Shown: piece after piece, positions 26,228 to 34,483 of the stretch | Layout: every line of letters starts with the position of its first letter | How positions within the stretch are numbered: position 1 is the first letter of the stretch | From: Paenibacillus fonticola DSM 21315 | GTDB taxonomy: Bacteria > Bacillota > Bacilli > Paenibacillales > Paenibacillaceae | Length of the DNA stretch: 52,501 nucleotides | Assembly: GCF_000381905.1 (NCBI RefSeq) | Contig: NZ_KB907282.1 | Location: 1 to 52,501 of the forward strand | Direction of reading: 5' to 3' | Position numbers and translations under genes: made by a program | Notes under the pieces: generated by a model | What the model saw: only the letters and a program-made list of their open reading frames with translations | What the model was told of the DNA's origin: nothing | Database searches by the model: none

Positions 26228-27286
26228 ATGAGTTTTTTTAGAAATCAATTCGCAAACGTTGTAGAATGGGAAGAGTTCCGGGATGATATGATTTTCTGGA
26301 AATGGAATAACCGGGAGATCAAGAAAGGCAGTAAACTGATTATCCGTGCCGGCCAGGATGCGATTTTCGTAAACAATGGGAAGATCGAGGGGATTTTTGA
26401 GGATGAAGGCTCTTATAACATTGAATCGGAGATCATCCCGTTCTTGTCCACGCTAAAAGGTTTTAAATTCGGCTTCAACAGCGGCATGCGTGTAGAGGTC
26501 CTATTCGTCAATACGAAGGAGTTTACCGTCAGATGGGGAACGCAAAATCCTATTCTGATTCCGACGCCTCAGCTGCCGGGCGGCATGCCGATTCGGGCAA
26601 ACGGAACATTCAACTTTAAAGTCAATGACTATATGACACTGATCGATAAAATTGCCGGAATGAAGGACAGTTATCTCGTCGAGGATGTCAAGATCCGCAT
26701 CACTTCCGTGCTGGATCAGCTGCTTATGAAGTGGATCGCCAAAGAAGGCAAGGACATGTTCAATCTCCAAATCAATGCTGCCGAAATTGCTAAAGGCATT
26801 CGGGAGGATCTGGACATGGAGGTGCTGAATAACGGGATAGCGATTACTGGCTTCCAGGTGATGAGCTTTAACTATCCTCAGGAAATCCAGGATATGATCA
26901 CGAAGACAGCGTCCCATGAAATGATCGGCAACCTGCAGAAATATCAGCAGGTCAGCATGACGGACGGCATCGCTTCCGGCAAAGTGCAGGGCGGTGGTAC
27001 GGCCTCGGATATGGCAGGCATGATGATGGGCATGACTATGGCGAACGAAATGATGAAGAACATGAACTTGAATCTGGGCCAAAATCAAGGTCAGAACTCG
27101 AGTCAGAACCAGAACCAGCATCAGAACCACAGCCCAGGCCAAAACCAGCACAACAATCCGAACCAGCAGCCGCAGGGTGCTCCTGCTGCATCTGACGGCG
27201 GCAAGCGGCCGAATTTCTGCCCGAACTGCGGCACCAAAAACGAAGGGGCGAACTTCTGCCCGAATTGCGGCCAGAAGCTGAACTGA
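26228..27286 (+). CDS. ydjI: YdjI-like SPFH-domain protein with C-terminal zinc ribbon
   Basis: At 352 residues this is the virion-core/SPFH type (YdjI). The SPFH-like domain covers about 1-240 (FFRNQFANVVEWEEFRDDMIFWKWNNREIKKGSKLIIRAGQDA). A Gln/Asn/His/Pro-rich low-complexity linker covers about 280-320 and a zinc ribbon closes it (FCPNCGTKNEGANFCPNCGQ). In B. subtilis YdjI is needed for PspA recruitment to the membrane. No transmembrane segment is visible, consistent with a peripheral scaffold. A strong terminator 20 bases downstream closes the operon. Confidence 0.88.
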   Translation: MSFFRNQFANVVEWEEFRDDMIFWKWNNREIKKGSKLIIRAGQDAIFVNNGKIEGIFEDEGSYNIESEIIPFLSTLKGFKFGFNSGMRVEVLFVNTKEFTVRWGTQNPILIPTPQLPGGMPIRANGTFNFKVNDYMTLIDKIAGMKDSYLVEDVKIRITSVLDQLLMKWIAKEGKDMFNLQINAAEIAKGIREDLDMEVLNNGIAITGFQVMSFNYPQEIQDMITKTASHEMIGNLQKYQQVSMTDGIASGKVQGGGTASDMAGMMMGMTMANEMMKNMNLNLGQNQGQNSSQNQNQHQNHSPGQNQHNNPNQQPQGAPAASDGGKRPNFCPNCGTKNEGANFCPNCGQKLN

Positions 27287-27306
27287 TTTTTATTCAGATC
27301 TTGAAG

Positions 27307-27343
27307 CACCGTCTCCTGCTCAACCAGGAGACGGTGTTTTTTT
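27307..27343 (+). terminator. Terminator of the pspA-ydjGHI operon
   Basis: A 12-bp perfect stem, CACCGTCTCCTG with CAGGAGACGGTG, is followed by TTTTTTT. Confidence 0.95.
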
Positions 27344-27412
27344 CTTAAGATGTCAGGAAAATTCGCAGCTATATAAGATGAACTAAAAATGGGATGCAGG
27401 CAAGGAAGAAAA

Positions 27413-27466
27413 ATGATTCCGAAGAAATTGAAAGCTTTCTGGAAGAAAGCTGCTTCGAAAGCATAA
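27413..27466 (+). CDS. Possible 17-residue cationic peptide
   Basis: ATG 27413, preceded by AAGGAAG, opens a frame encoding MIPKKLKAFWKKAASKA and then TAA. The product has six Lys in 17 residues, one Trp, and an amphipathic spacing compatible with a membrane-active helix. A second open stretch in another frame (about 27432-27611, containing VVAFVSGFLPLMNLYHPRNL) follows at once, so both could instead be remains of one frameshifted gene. It lies downstream of the quorum-sensing pair on the opposite strand. Expression is unproven. Confidence 0.25.
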   Translation: MIPKKLKAFWKKAASKA

Positions 27467-27654
27467 GCTTGTGGTCGCCTTTGTGAGCGGATTTCTACCT
27501 CTTATGAATCTATATCATCCAAGAAATCTGGGAGCAACAGCGATCGTAGGAACATTTTACGGACTTGCCCCACATCCATTTCCATTGTTCAACTTATATA
27601 GAGCTTCCTGATGTTGCAAGAAAACTGCCGCTAACCGAGGTCTGAAATGGAAAA

Positions 27655-27712
27655 CCCCCTATAATCGCATCGGCTTCCCCCGAAGGGCCTTCCAATGTTC
27701 ATTATAAGGGGG
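27655..27712 (-). terminator. Terminator of the receptor/pro-peptide cassette
   Basis: On the minus strand CCCCCTTATAAT pairs with ATTATAGGGGG (one bulged base) and is followed by TTTTCC. A small inner hairpin with a TTCG loop (CCCTTCGGGG) lies between the arms. It begins 26 bases past the pro-peptide stop. Confidence 0.7.
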
Positions 27713-27737
27713 CGTGTAAATCCCTAATTCCCTTTTA

Positions 27738-27854
27738 TTAGCCGTAGCCGTGCGTGAAACCTAAAATTTGCAGAACGTTTTGAATCTGAATAAGAGCGGG
27801 AATGGCTACTAGCACGCTAGATGCCAAATAAAGAAGCGGTTTTTTTCTTTTCAT
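27738..27854 (-). CDS. Pro-peptide of an RRNPP quorum-sensing pair (AloP-like)
   Basis: A 38-codon gene on the minus strand begins at ATG 27854 inside the 3' end of the receptor gene, in another frame, and ends at TAA 27738. It is served by GGGGTG eight bases upstream. The product has a charged start (MKRKKP), a hydrophobic core (LLYLASSVLVAIPALI) fitting Sec export, and the C-terminus ILGFTHGYG. In RRNPP systems the exported precursor is cut to a C-terminal penta- to heptapeptide that is re-imported and binds the TPR receptor. The final FTHGYG, with its HG-x-G pattern, is reminiscent of the AloP pheromones of Paenibacillus. Position, overlap, length and architecture all support this; the mature form is inferred. 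Confidence 0.8.
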   Translation of the reverse strand: MKRKKPLLYLASSVLVAIPALIQIQNVLQILGFTHGYG

Positions 27855-29217
27855 CTTCGTACACCCCATTTACCAAGTTTTGATAAGCAGTTTTTGTTTC
27901 AGAAGATGCCTGATCTCTATTGTGTTCAAACAAGCCTACAGACTTTATTATACTACTTTTATTATTGATTTTTGAAGATAATTCCAAACAATTCAATAAA
28001 TATTTAAATCCATCCGAATACATGCGCCGGTGAAAATAATAAAAGGCTAACTCATGCAGAAACTCGGTAAAAGCATTCGCCATCAGCTGATCAGCATATC
28101 TGCTGTCGGCTTGCACCTGAATGTACTCCGTAATATGTGATTCAAACCTCTGGAGTATTTCGTCCACATCCATATCCAATCGGTTGGCCGCCTCAATAAT
28201 ATTGAACAGTCCAGGCAGAATTTCCTCTTTGTTACGTTCAATGTGCTGGACATATTCTGGCAGAATACGTGTGTCTCCAGATAACAGCTTATAAGCGTAA
28301 GTGTTAGCCTGTGCCCACGCTTTAAATAAACCGATCCAATGACGCGTGTCCGGGTCCGTTTCTTTGACCCAGCTCAAGTCGGCATACGCACAGGTAAACC
28401 GCAGAGCTTGCGTATAATTTCTTTGTGCCTCATACACACAGGCGCGAAGCAAATACGCATAGGCTACATAAAAGAAGAGGGGCCGGGTAGGCATCTTTTG
28501 CATGTTCATTTCTTTTTTTCTTTCGGAGTGATGCGTCCACTGATAATACGCTTTCCCGCTGGCTTCTAAGCTTTTCGCCAGTGCTTCCACCTTGTCCCAC
28601 TGATGCAGTGCCCGGCAGGCATTTGCTAAATCCTTCAAGGCGTCCAGTTGGTCAATTTCATCAAGCCGGTCTAAGAAAGGCTCGAATTGGATAACGGCTT
28701 GATAATTTTGCACCAGGTCGCTGCCTAACCTCAGTAAGAACAAACGATACTGGCAAAAGGCCAGCCGTTCAGAATGCTGCTGTCTCTCACTTAATGCTAC
28801 GCTTTCAAATAATAAAGCCGCCGCTCCCCGCTTCCCGTTTTGATAAAAGTCCTCCGCAACCTCAAACAGCAAAGGGGAATACATCAGGTTATCCATCAAC
28901 AAATTAATAATTTTTGGAATGCAATCGAGCTTGTTCAAGTCTGCACAACGGTATAAAAATGGCCGGATTCTGCGCCAATTCGGTGTTGTATTGTTCAAAA
29001 ACTCCTCAATGTATTGATCGTAGAAATGGCCTTCAGGCAAATTCATTACTGAAGTTAGACGATCTAAATGATCGACCGTGAGCACTTTTTGTTTGTTCAG
29101 AAGTGAACTTAGCGTACCTGCATTCAAATTAGCCAAGCTGGCCAATTTTCTTAATTTTAAATCTTCCTGCTTAAGAAAGTTATCTAGTTGTTGAAGAATC
29201 GTGGCTGTATTATTCAT
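27817..29217 (-). CDS. HTH-TPR RRNPP-type peptide receptor (AloR-like)
   Basis: ATG 29217 (MNNTATILQQLDNFL) follows AGGGTGA; the TTG at 29235 would place that site inside the gene. The 466-residue product has an N-terminal Xre-like helix-turn-helix (about 15-60, LRKLASLANLNAGTLSSLLN) and then roughly 400 residues of helical hairpins of the TPR type (for example LLFEVAEDFYQNGKRGAAALLFESVALSE and FFYVAYAYLLRACVYEAQRNYTQALRF). This is the architecture of PlcR, NprR and AloR receptors, which switch DNA binding when a re-imported peptide occupies the TPR groove. The pro-peptide gene overlaps its last 38 bases. It probably controls its own locus and unknown targets. Confidence 0.85.
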   Translation of the reverse strand: MNNTATILQQLDNFLKQEDLKLRKLASLANLNAGTLSSLLNKQKVLTVDHLDRLTSVMNLPEGHFYDQYIEEFLNNTTPNWRRIRPFLYRCADLNKLDCIPKIINLLMDNLMYSPLLFEVAEDFYQNGKRGAAALLFESVALSERQQHSERLAFCQYRLFLLRLGSDLVQNYQAVIQFEPFLDRLDEIDQLDALKDLANACRALHQWDKVEALAKSLEASGKAYYQWTHHSERKKEMNMQKMPTRPLFFYVAYAYLLRACVYEAQRNYTQALRFTCAYADLSWVKETDPDTRHWIGLFKAWAQANTYAYKLLSGDTRILPEYVQHIERNKEEILPGLFNIIEAANRLDMDVDEILQRFESHITEYIQVQADSRYADQLMANAFTEFLHELAFYYFHRRMYSDGFKYLLNCLELSSKINNKSSIIKSVGLFEHNRDQASSETKTAYQNLVNGVYEDEKKKTASLFGI

Positions 29218-29374
29218 ACAAATCACCCTATCCAAAACTATTAAATTTGCACCAGCAGCTACTATTTCAAAATATGTTAATATATTGAAAATATATACTA
29301 CTATTTAATAAGTGGTCAATTCTTTTTTATACTTTCGCAAATATGTCATAAAGAAGGGCTGCAAAAAAATCGTT

Positions 29375-29411
29375 AAAACCCCAGGCCGTATGCGTTGAGG
29401 CCAGGGGTTTT
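29375..29411. terminator. Bidirectional terminator
   Basis: AAAACCCCAGGCC pairs with GGCCAGGGGTTTT, with one mismatch. TATTTTTG follows on the plus side and ATTTTTTTG on the minus side. It most likely ends the minus-strand lipoprotein gene at 29485. Confidence 0.75.
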
Positions 29412-29484
29412 ATTTTTGATATTATCAAATTTCGGATGAGGTTCATTCGTAAGTTTCTGTTAGTTCATAACTGGATAGTCCGTT

Positions 29485-29982
29485 TTACAATTCAGTCCAG
29501 GTGACATTTAATTCAATGACTCCTTCGCTTGAGGACAATAGCCCCCCGATCATGGACCAGCTTTCCTTTTTTTCGGGATTATCGCCTCGAATGATAATGT
29601 TTTTGTCATCGATGGTCTGAGCGGAATCATCTAAATTTTGCTTATTGAAATAATCCTTGTACAACTTGGTGATCGTCTCCATGTCTTCCTCGGTAGAAAA
29701 AATAAGTAATGCCGATTTCTTGCCGTCGGTAATGTCAGATTGGGAGGTGCTGATCTTCGCATCGTCTGGAATAGGAAAATCCGCCGGTAAATATTCGGGT
29801 CTTTTCTCATCGGCCTTCTCATTGGAATTTTCTTCGGTCTGCACTTCGGCTGTAGCGTTCTGCCCTGCTTCCGCCGTATTTAATGGTTGTTGCGCTGGCT
29901 CGCTTTTCACAGATTGGCAGGCGCTTAAAGCTGCGATGATAAGAATCGATAACCATAAAGATGTCCAGGCTTTCTTTTGCAT
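29485..29982 (-). CDS. Hypothetical lipoprotein
   Basis: The 165-residue product has a lipoprotein signal ending in LIIAALSAC, with the modified Cys at about residue 22. An acidic, Gln/Asn/Glu-rich linker (about 25-60) leads to a small domain starting RPEYLPADFPIPDDAKI. That phrase recurs in several Bacillota lipoproteins of unknown function, followed here by SALLIFSTEEDMETITKLYKDYF and beta strands. It should be anchored outside the membrane. It is a single-gene unit between the receptor gene and the kimA riboswitch. Confidence 0.75.
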   Translation of the reverse strand: MQKKAWTSLWLSILIIAALSACQSVKSEPAQQPLNTAEAGQNATAEVQTEENSNEKADEKRPEYLPADFPIPDDAKISTSQSDITDGKKSALLIFSTEEDMETITKLYKDYFNKQNLDDSAQTIDDKNIIIRGDNPEKKESWSMIGGLLSSSEGVIELNVTWTEL

Positions 29983-30316
29983 GATGTTATTTACCCCTTT
30001 TTTAGTGTTTTGATTAGGTTCGATTGTGATTGATCACGTTTTATCCTGCTGTATCCCGCTGTATTCCTACGTTATTCTCCAAATGACGGATCAAGTACTA
30101 ATCATAATACGATTTCCTAATTTTTCCCTCATGCTGCAGTCCCATTTTATGGGTCTGATTGAAATAGCCGGATGTGCCCTGGTCCTAATTGTTTAAGCCT
30201 ATAGGAGGAGTATGAAAATGAACGAAAAAAGAAGATAGTCAAAGGCTCGTGGCGATGTAAGCGCAGTCTTGAAACGGAAATATGTGTTTTTCGGCTTATT
30301 TTCGTATGCACATTTC

Positions 30317-30345
30317 TTTACAGTCATTTTGTTTAGGAGTATGAT
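30317..30345 (+). promoter_or_regulatory. Sigma-A-type promoter of kimA
   Basis: TTTACA at 30317-30322, a 17-bp spacer and TATGAT at 30340-30345. Transcription would start about 35 bases before the riboswitch. Confidence 0.7.
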
Positions 30346-30385
30346 TTCATTCATGACGAACTGATTGCTGAAATAAATAATCCTT

Positions 30386-30546
30386 TATCGCTGAATTCTA
30401 TAGTCAGAAACGGGGGAACCAATAGGGATGGCCTTATCGTCCCAGGGGTGAATCGCTTGATCTGAGTCCGATGAATGTCAAGTGTAGGGCTACTTTCGGT
30501 CCGAATCCGTCAGCTAACCTCGTAAGCGTTACGAAAGAGGAATTTG
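30386..30546 (+). promoter_or_regulatory. ydaO-type c-di-AMP riboswitch
   Basis: The sequence carries conserved blocks of the ydaO/yuaA class: GAAACGGGGGAACCAATAGG, GGGGTGAATCGCTTGATCTG, AGTCCG, AGTGTAGGGCTACTTTCGG, TCCGAATCCGTCAGCTAACC and TCGTAAGCGTTACGAAAGAGG. This RNA binds two c-di-AMP molecules in a pseudo-symmetric fold and, when bound, favours a terminator. Here a perfect terminator follows at once, and the downstream gene encodes KimA, the commonest ydaO-controlled potassium importer. High c-di-AMP, a sign of ample potassium, should therefore shut off kimA. Confidence 0.95.
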
Positions 30547-30571
30547 TCGCGTGCCAGCGCTTTTTTAAAGC

Positions 30572-30607
30572 AGCCGCGGGAAAGGCCAACTTTCCTGCGG
30601 CTTTTTT
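30572..30607 (+). terminator. Riboswitch-controlled terminator
   Basis: AGCCGCGGGAAAG pairs with CTTTCCTGCGGCT and is followed by TTTTTT. It lies 25 bases after the aptamer and 104 bases before the kimA start, as expected for the expression platform. Confidence 0.9.
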
Positions 30608-30710
30608 GTGCGAACGAAGCCATAGGAAAGGCCGATTTGAACGGATAATGGATGAACCAAGAGGGTACGATACAAAATGTCCCATATCTCAAACTGGTGG
30701 TGGAAGCTGG

Positions 30711-32531
30711 ATGACAATCAAAAGGCTGTTGATTGGGCGGCCGTTAAAATCGACCGAATTAGGGGAGCAGAAGCTGAATAAGAAGAAGGCACTGGCCATT
30801 CTTTCTTCCGATGCTTTATCGTCGGTAGCCTACGGGCCGGAGCAGATTTTGCTCGTGCTGGTGACGGTTAGTACGGCAGCGTTCTGGTATTCGATACCGA
30901 TCGGAATCGGCGTACTGGTATTATTGACCGCTCTTATTTTATCCTACCGGCAGATTATATTTGCTTACCCGCATGGCGGGGGAGCGTACGTAGTATCCAA
31001 GCAAAATTTGGGGATTTTCCCCGGGCTAATTGCCGGCGGCTCTTTGCTGGTCGATTATATATTGACCGTTGCCGTCAGCGTGTCCGCGGGTACGGATGCG
31101 ATCACATCGGCTTTTCCAGGCTTGCATGAGCATAAAGTTATCATTGCCGTTATATTCGTCATTCTCCTGACCATATTGAATTTGCGGGGGGTTACCGAAT
31201 CCGCGACGATCTTAGCCTATCCTGTTTATTTGTTCGTGCTGGCATTATTTATACTAATCGCCGTAGGACTTTATAATATTGCGGTGGGCCATGTCTCGCC
31301 GAATTTGCATGTGCCGCTAGGCACCCCGGTGGCAGGCATGACATTGTTTTTGGTGCTGCGGGCCTTTGCCTCGGGAAGCTCAGCCTTGACGGGAGTGGAG
31401 GCGATCTCCAACGCCATCCCGAACTTCAAGGATCCCGCGCCGAACAATGCGGCCAAGACGCTGCTGGCGATGGGGACCCTGCTCGCCATCCTCTTCTCGG
31501 GCATCGTGTTCCTCGCTTATTACTACGGGATTGTACCTTCCCCGGAGAAGACGGTAGTATCGCAAATTGCCGAGCATACCTTCGGCAGAAATGCGGTATA
31601 CTACTTCATTCAAGGGACGACGGCTTTGATTCTGGTGCTGGCTGCTAATACGGGGTATTCGGCGTTCCCGCTGCTGGCCGTGAACCTGGCCAATGACCGG
31701 TTCATCCCGAGGATGTTCAAGGTGCGCGGCGACCGGCTGGGCTACTCTAACGGCATCATCAGTCTGGGCCTATTATCCATCCTTTTGATTGTCGCCTTTC
31801 AAGGGCAGACAGAACAGCTGATTCCGCTGTACGCGGTCGGTGTATTCATCCCGTTTACGCTATCACAGACCGGGATTATGATGAAGTGGCTCCGCGAGAA
31901 GCCGCCGGGCTGGCTGGCCAAGCTGATCGTTAACTCCATCGGCGCCCTGATATCCTTAACGGTTACGCTCGTGTTCTTTTTGACGAAATTTACCCGGGTA
32001 TGGCCGGTGTTGATCTTTCTGCCGCTGATCGTTTACTTCTTCTACCGGATTAAGAAGCATTATGAAGCGGTGGGCGAACAGCTGCGGCTCACAACCTGCG
32101 AGCCTGCTGTGCCGATTACGGGGAATGTCATTATTTTACCTGTATCGGGCATTACGCACGTTGTGGACCATTCCTTGAATTACGCCAAATCATTGTCGGC
32201 GGATCAAATCATCGCCGTGTATATCCCGTTTGAGAGAGAGGAAATTGCCCGCTTTGAGGAGAAATGGAGCCGCTGGCGGCCGGACATCAGGCTGGTGACT
32301 TTGTATTCCCCTTATCGCAGCATCATCACTCCGCTTGGCAAATTCATCGATACAGTGCACCGGAAAGCAAGCGAGAACAATTACCAGGTGACGGTCATCA
32401 TTCCCCAATTTATTCCGAAGAAGGGCTGGCATAACTTCCTGCATAACCAAACCAGCCTGATGATTCGTACCTATCTGCTCTACCGCAAGGATGTCATTAT
32501 TACAACCGTTCCTTATCATTTGAAAAAATAA
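30711..32531 (+). CDS. kimA: KimA-type high-affinity potassium importer
   Basis: ATG 30711 gives MTIKRLLIGRPLKSTELGEQKLNKKKALAIL, matching the KimA N-terminus; a longer frame from 30471 runs through the riboswitch and terminator and is not the protein. At 606 residues it is close to B. subtilis KimA (607). About twelve membrane segments of the APC/KUP fold cover 30-455 (SSDALSSVAYGPEQILLVLV, YPHGGGAYVVSKQNLG). A cytoplasmic C-terminal domain follows (NVIILPVSGITHVVDHSLNYAKSL), which in KimA senses c-di-AMP and inhibits transport. Control is therefore double: riboswitch and protein. It imports K+ with protons. Confidence 0.95.
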   Translation: MTIKRLLIGRPLKSTELGEQKLNKKKALAILSSDALSSVAYGPEQILLVLVTVSTAAFWYSIPIGIGVLVLLTALILSYRQIIFAYPHGGGAYVVSKQNLGIFPGLIAGGSLLVDYILTVAVSVSAGTDAITSAFPGLHEHKVIIAVIFVILLTILNLRGVTESATILAYPVYLFVLALFILIAVGLYNIAVGHVSPNLHVPLGTPVAGMTLFLVLRAFASGSSALTGVEAISNAIPNFKDPAPNNAAKTLLAMGTLLAILFSGIVFLAYYYGIVPSPEKTVVSQIAEHTFGRNAVYYFIQGTTALILVLAANTGYSAFPLLAVNLANDRFIPRMFKVRGDRLGYSNGIISLGLLSILLIVAFQGQTEQLIPLYAVGVFIPFTLSQTGIMMKWLREKPPGWLAKLIVNSIGALISLTVTLVFFLTKFTRVWPVLIFLPLIVYFFYRIKKHYEAVGEQLRLTTCEPAVPITGNVIILPVSGITHVVDHSLNYAKSLSADQIIAVYIPFEREEIARFEEKWSRWRPDIRLVTLYSPYRSIITPLGKFIDTVHRKASENNYQVTVIIPQFIPKKGWHNFLHNQTSLMIRTYLLYRKDVIITTVPYHLKK

Positions 32532-32548
32532 AGGACAATAGTGGCTTG

Positions 32549-32574
32549 AAAACCCGCTCGAGGAGCGGGTTTTT
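32549..32574. terminator. Terminator between kimA and the ABC operon
   Basis: AAAACCCGCTC pairs with GAGCGGGTTTTT over a tight loop. It can serve kimA and the converging permease gene. Confidence 0.9.
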
Positions 32575-32587
32575 GCTTGCCTGTCCA

Positions 32588-33466
32588 CTATCCTTTCACG
32601 GATCCGACAATCAGGCTCTTTTGGACCTGATCACTTAGCAGCACATAAATGAGCAGCGTCGGAATCGTGGCGATGACGAGACCAGCACCGATTGGCCCCC
32701 AGTCTGTCGTATGCTGCCCGGCGAGCGACATAATACCTACCGTTAAGGTTTTCAGCTTCTCGCTGTTAATAAACGTATTTGCAAACATGAGCTCGTTCCA
32801 AGTGTTCATGTAAGTGAAGATCGCCACGGTAGCCAGCGCAGGTCTTAGCAGTGGAATGATGATTTTGCCGAATATTTTGTAAATACTGCATCCATCGATA
32901 CAAGCTGCTTCCTCCAGTTCGCGGGGAATGCTGTTCAAAAATCCGGTCAGAATAAATATCCCCATCGGCAGTGCAAACGCCACATATGGAATAATGAGCG
33001 ACCAATACGTATTCAGCATATGCATATTTCTCAAGATGACGAACAACGGCAGCAAAGTAGCATGAATAGGCACCATGAGACCGATCAGAAAATAAGTCAA
33101 AAACAAATTGTTCAGCTTCCAGTACATGCGGACAATAGCGTAAGAAGTCGCCGCCAGCATGACACTGGATAAAAGGATCGTCACCGCTGTTACGATGATG
33201 CTGTTGATGAAGTAGATTCCTACATCCCCGGTCGTCAGAGCGGAGGTGTAGTTGGACCATCTCCAGATCTCGGGAAGCCCCAGCACATTGCCGCCGAATA
33301 TTTCATTGTTATCTTTAAATGAGAATAGCAGCAGCCAGAACAGCGGATACACCTGAATGATCGCGTATGCCGCCAGAGCCAGGGAAAGAAGCACCTTGCC
33401 CGCTTTCTTGAGGTTGAATTTGGATTTTGGATTCATTTGGGGAACTGTCATAACGTTGCTTTCCAT
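32588..33466 (-). CDS. Sugar ABC transporter permease (MalG-like, CUT1)
   Basis: The 292-residue permease has six predicted membrane segments and the EAA-loop signature of CUT1 permeases: EEAACIDGCSIYKIFGKIIIPLLRPAL. Upstream motifs (LLPLFVILRNMHMLNTYWSLIIPYVAFALPMGIFIL) are typical of the MalG type. It is last in a binding protein-permease-permease operon. No ATP-binding subunit is encoded nearby, so a shared ATPase of the MsmX type is presumably used. AGGTGGTG precedes ATG 33466. Confidence 0.9.
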   Translation of the reverse strand: MESNVMTVPQMNPKSKFNLKKAGKVLLSLALAAYAIIQVYPLFWLLLFSFKDNNEIFGGNVLGLPEIWRWSNYTSALTTGDVGIYFINSIIVTAVTILLSSVMLAATSYAIVRMYWKLNNLFLTYFLIGLMVPIHATLLPLFVILRNMHMLNTYWSLIIPYVAFALPMGIFILTGFLNSIPRELEEAACIDGCSIYKIFGKIIIPLLRPALATVAIFTYMNTWNELMFANTFINSEKLKTLTVGIMSLAGQHTTDWGPIGAGLVIATIPTLLIYVLLSDQVQKSLIVGSVKG

Positions 33467-33487
33467 GGTTCACACCACCTTTTCTCT

Positions 33488-34372
33488 CTAGTTAACAGGA
33501 TCTTTGCCAAACATTCTTTGAATGATTACTGTTGCAACCAGACACTCGACGATGATGAAGATGGCCATCGCACTTCCGTATCCATATTGGTATTTGGCAA
33601 AAATCGATGTATACATAATCGTCGTTGGCACCTCTGTAGCATGCAATGGTCCGCCGTTCGTCAGTACATATATCAAATCAAAGGCTTTAAACGAACCGAT
33701 GACGGAAAAAACGACGCAAACGCGCAGAATGGGCTTCATGAGTGGAATCGTGATTTTTAGGGCCAGTGTAGGCTCATTGGCTCCATCGATTTTGGCCGCT
33801 TCATAAATTTCGGTGGAAATCGATTTGGCCGAAGCGTACATGAGCAGCATATGATAACCGACATATTGCCACAGCAGCGCTACAAAGACAGCACCAAGCG
33901 CTGTTTGCGTATTGCCCAGCCATTCGTTCGCAAGGAATCCCAAACCTATTTTATTGAGAATGATATTAAGCATACCGTAGTTGGGATGATAAATTTTCAT
34001 CCATAATTGGCCGATCACAACGGTGGAGATGATTACCGGAATAAAGTAGACGGTTCTGTACAGCTTTTCGAACTTTACACCCCTTGCCAAAATTAACGCA
34101 AGCAATAGTGAAAGAGGGAGCTGGATGCCGACGGAGACGATCGCCAAAACAATTGAGTTTTTGACCCCTTTCGTAAATCCGTCCGTGTTGTTCACGAATA
34201 AATCCACATAATTTCCAAACCCGATAAATTTACCATTGGAAAAGCCATCCCATTCCAGCAAGCTGTAATAGCCGGAGAAAAAAATCGGAAGGATGATGAT
34301 GATCGTGAAGACTAGAAATGTCGGGAAGACGAACAGAAAAATCGCCTTTTTATCGCCCAGCAATTTTTGCAT
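33488..34372 (-). CDS. Sugar ABC transporter permease (MalF-like, CUT1)
   Basis: ATG 34372 (MQKLLGDKKAIFLFVFPTF) is chosen behind AAGGAGG; the longer frame to 34408 covers that ribosome binding site. The 294-residue product has six predicted membrane helices and the EAA-loop EIYEAAKIDGANEPTLALKITIPLMKPIL. It partners the MalG-like permease 21 bases downstream. The pair forms the membrane channel for a sugar or oligosaccharide captured by the adjacent binding protein. Confidence 0.9.
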   Translation of the reverse strand: MQKLLGDKKAIFLFVFPTFLVFTIIIILPIFFSGYYSLLEWDGFSNGKFIGFGNYVDLFVNNTDGFTKGVKNSIVLAIVSVGIQLPLSLLLALILARGVKFEKLYRTVYFIPVIISTVVIGQLWMKIYHPNYGMLNIILNKIGLGFLANEWLGNTQTALGAVFVALLWQYVGYHMLLMYASAKSISTEIYEAAKIDGANEPTLALKITIPLMKPILRVCVVFSVIGSFKAFDLIYVLTNGGPLHATEVPTTIMYTSIFAKYQYGYGSAMAIFIIVECLVATVIIQRMFGKDPVN

Positions 34373-34483
34373 ACGAAGTGATACCTCCTTGATGAACAGG
34401 CTCAGCAAATTTCATTGGCCTGTAATAAATTTTCCCTGCCAATGAGATGAATCGATTAGCAGGGAAAATATTTGCTTAACGGA

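Noticed and set aside
30212..30238. Eight-codon frame MKMNEKRR behind a strong AGGAGGAG site
   Set aside because: It is too short to support as a gene; possibly the start of a deleted gene. No further coding sequence follows.
30471..30710. N-terminal extension of the kimA reading frame
   Set aside because: It runs through the riboswitch and its terminator; the KimA-like sequence and normal length start at 30711.
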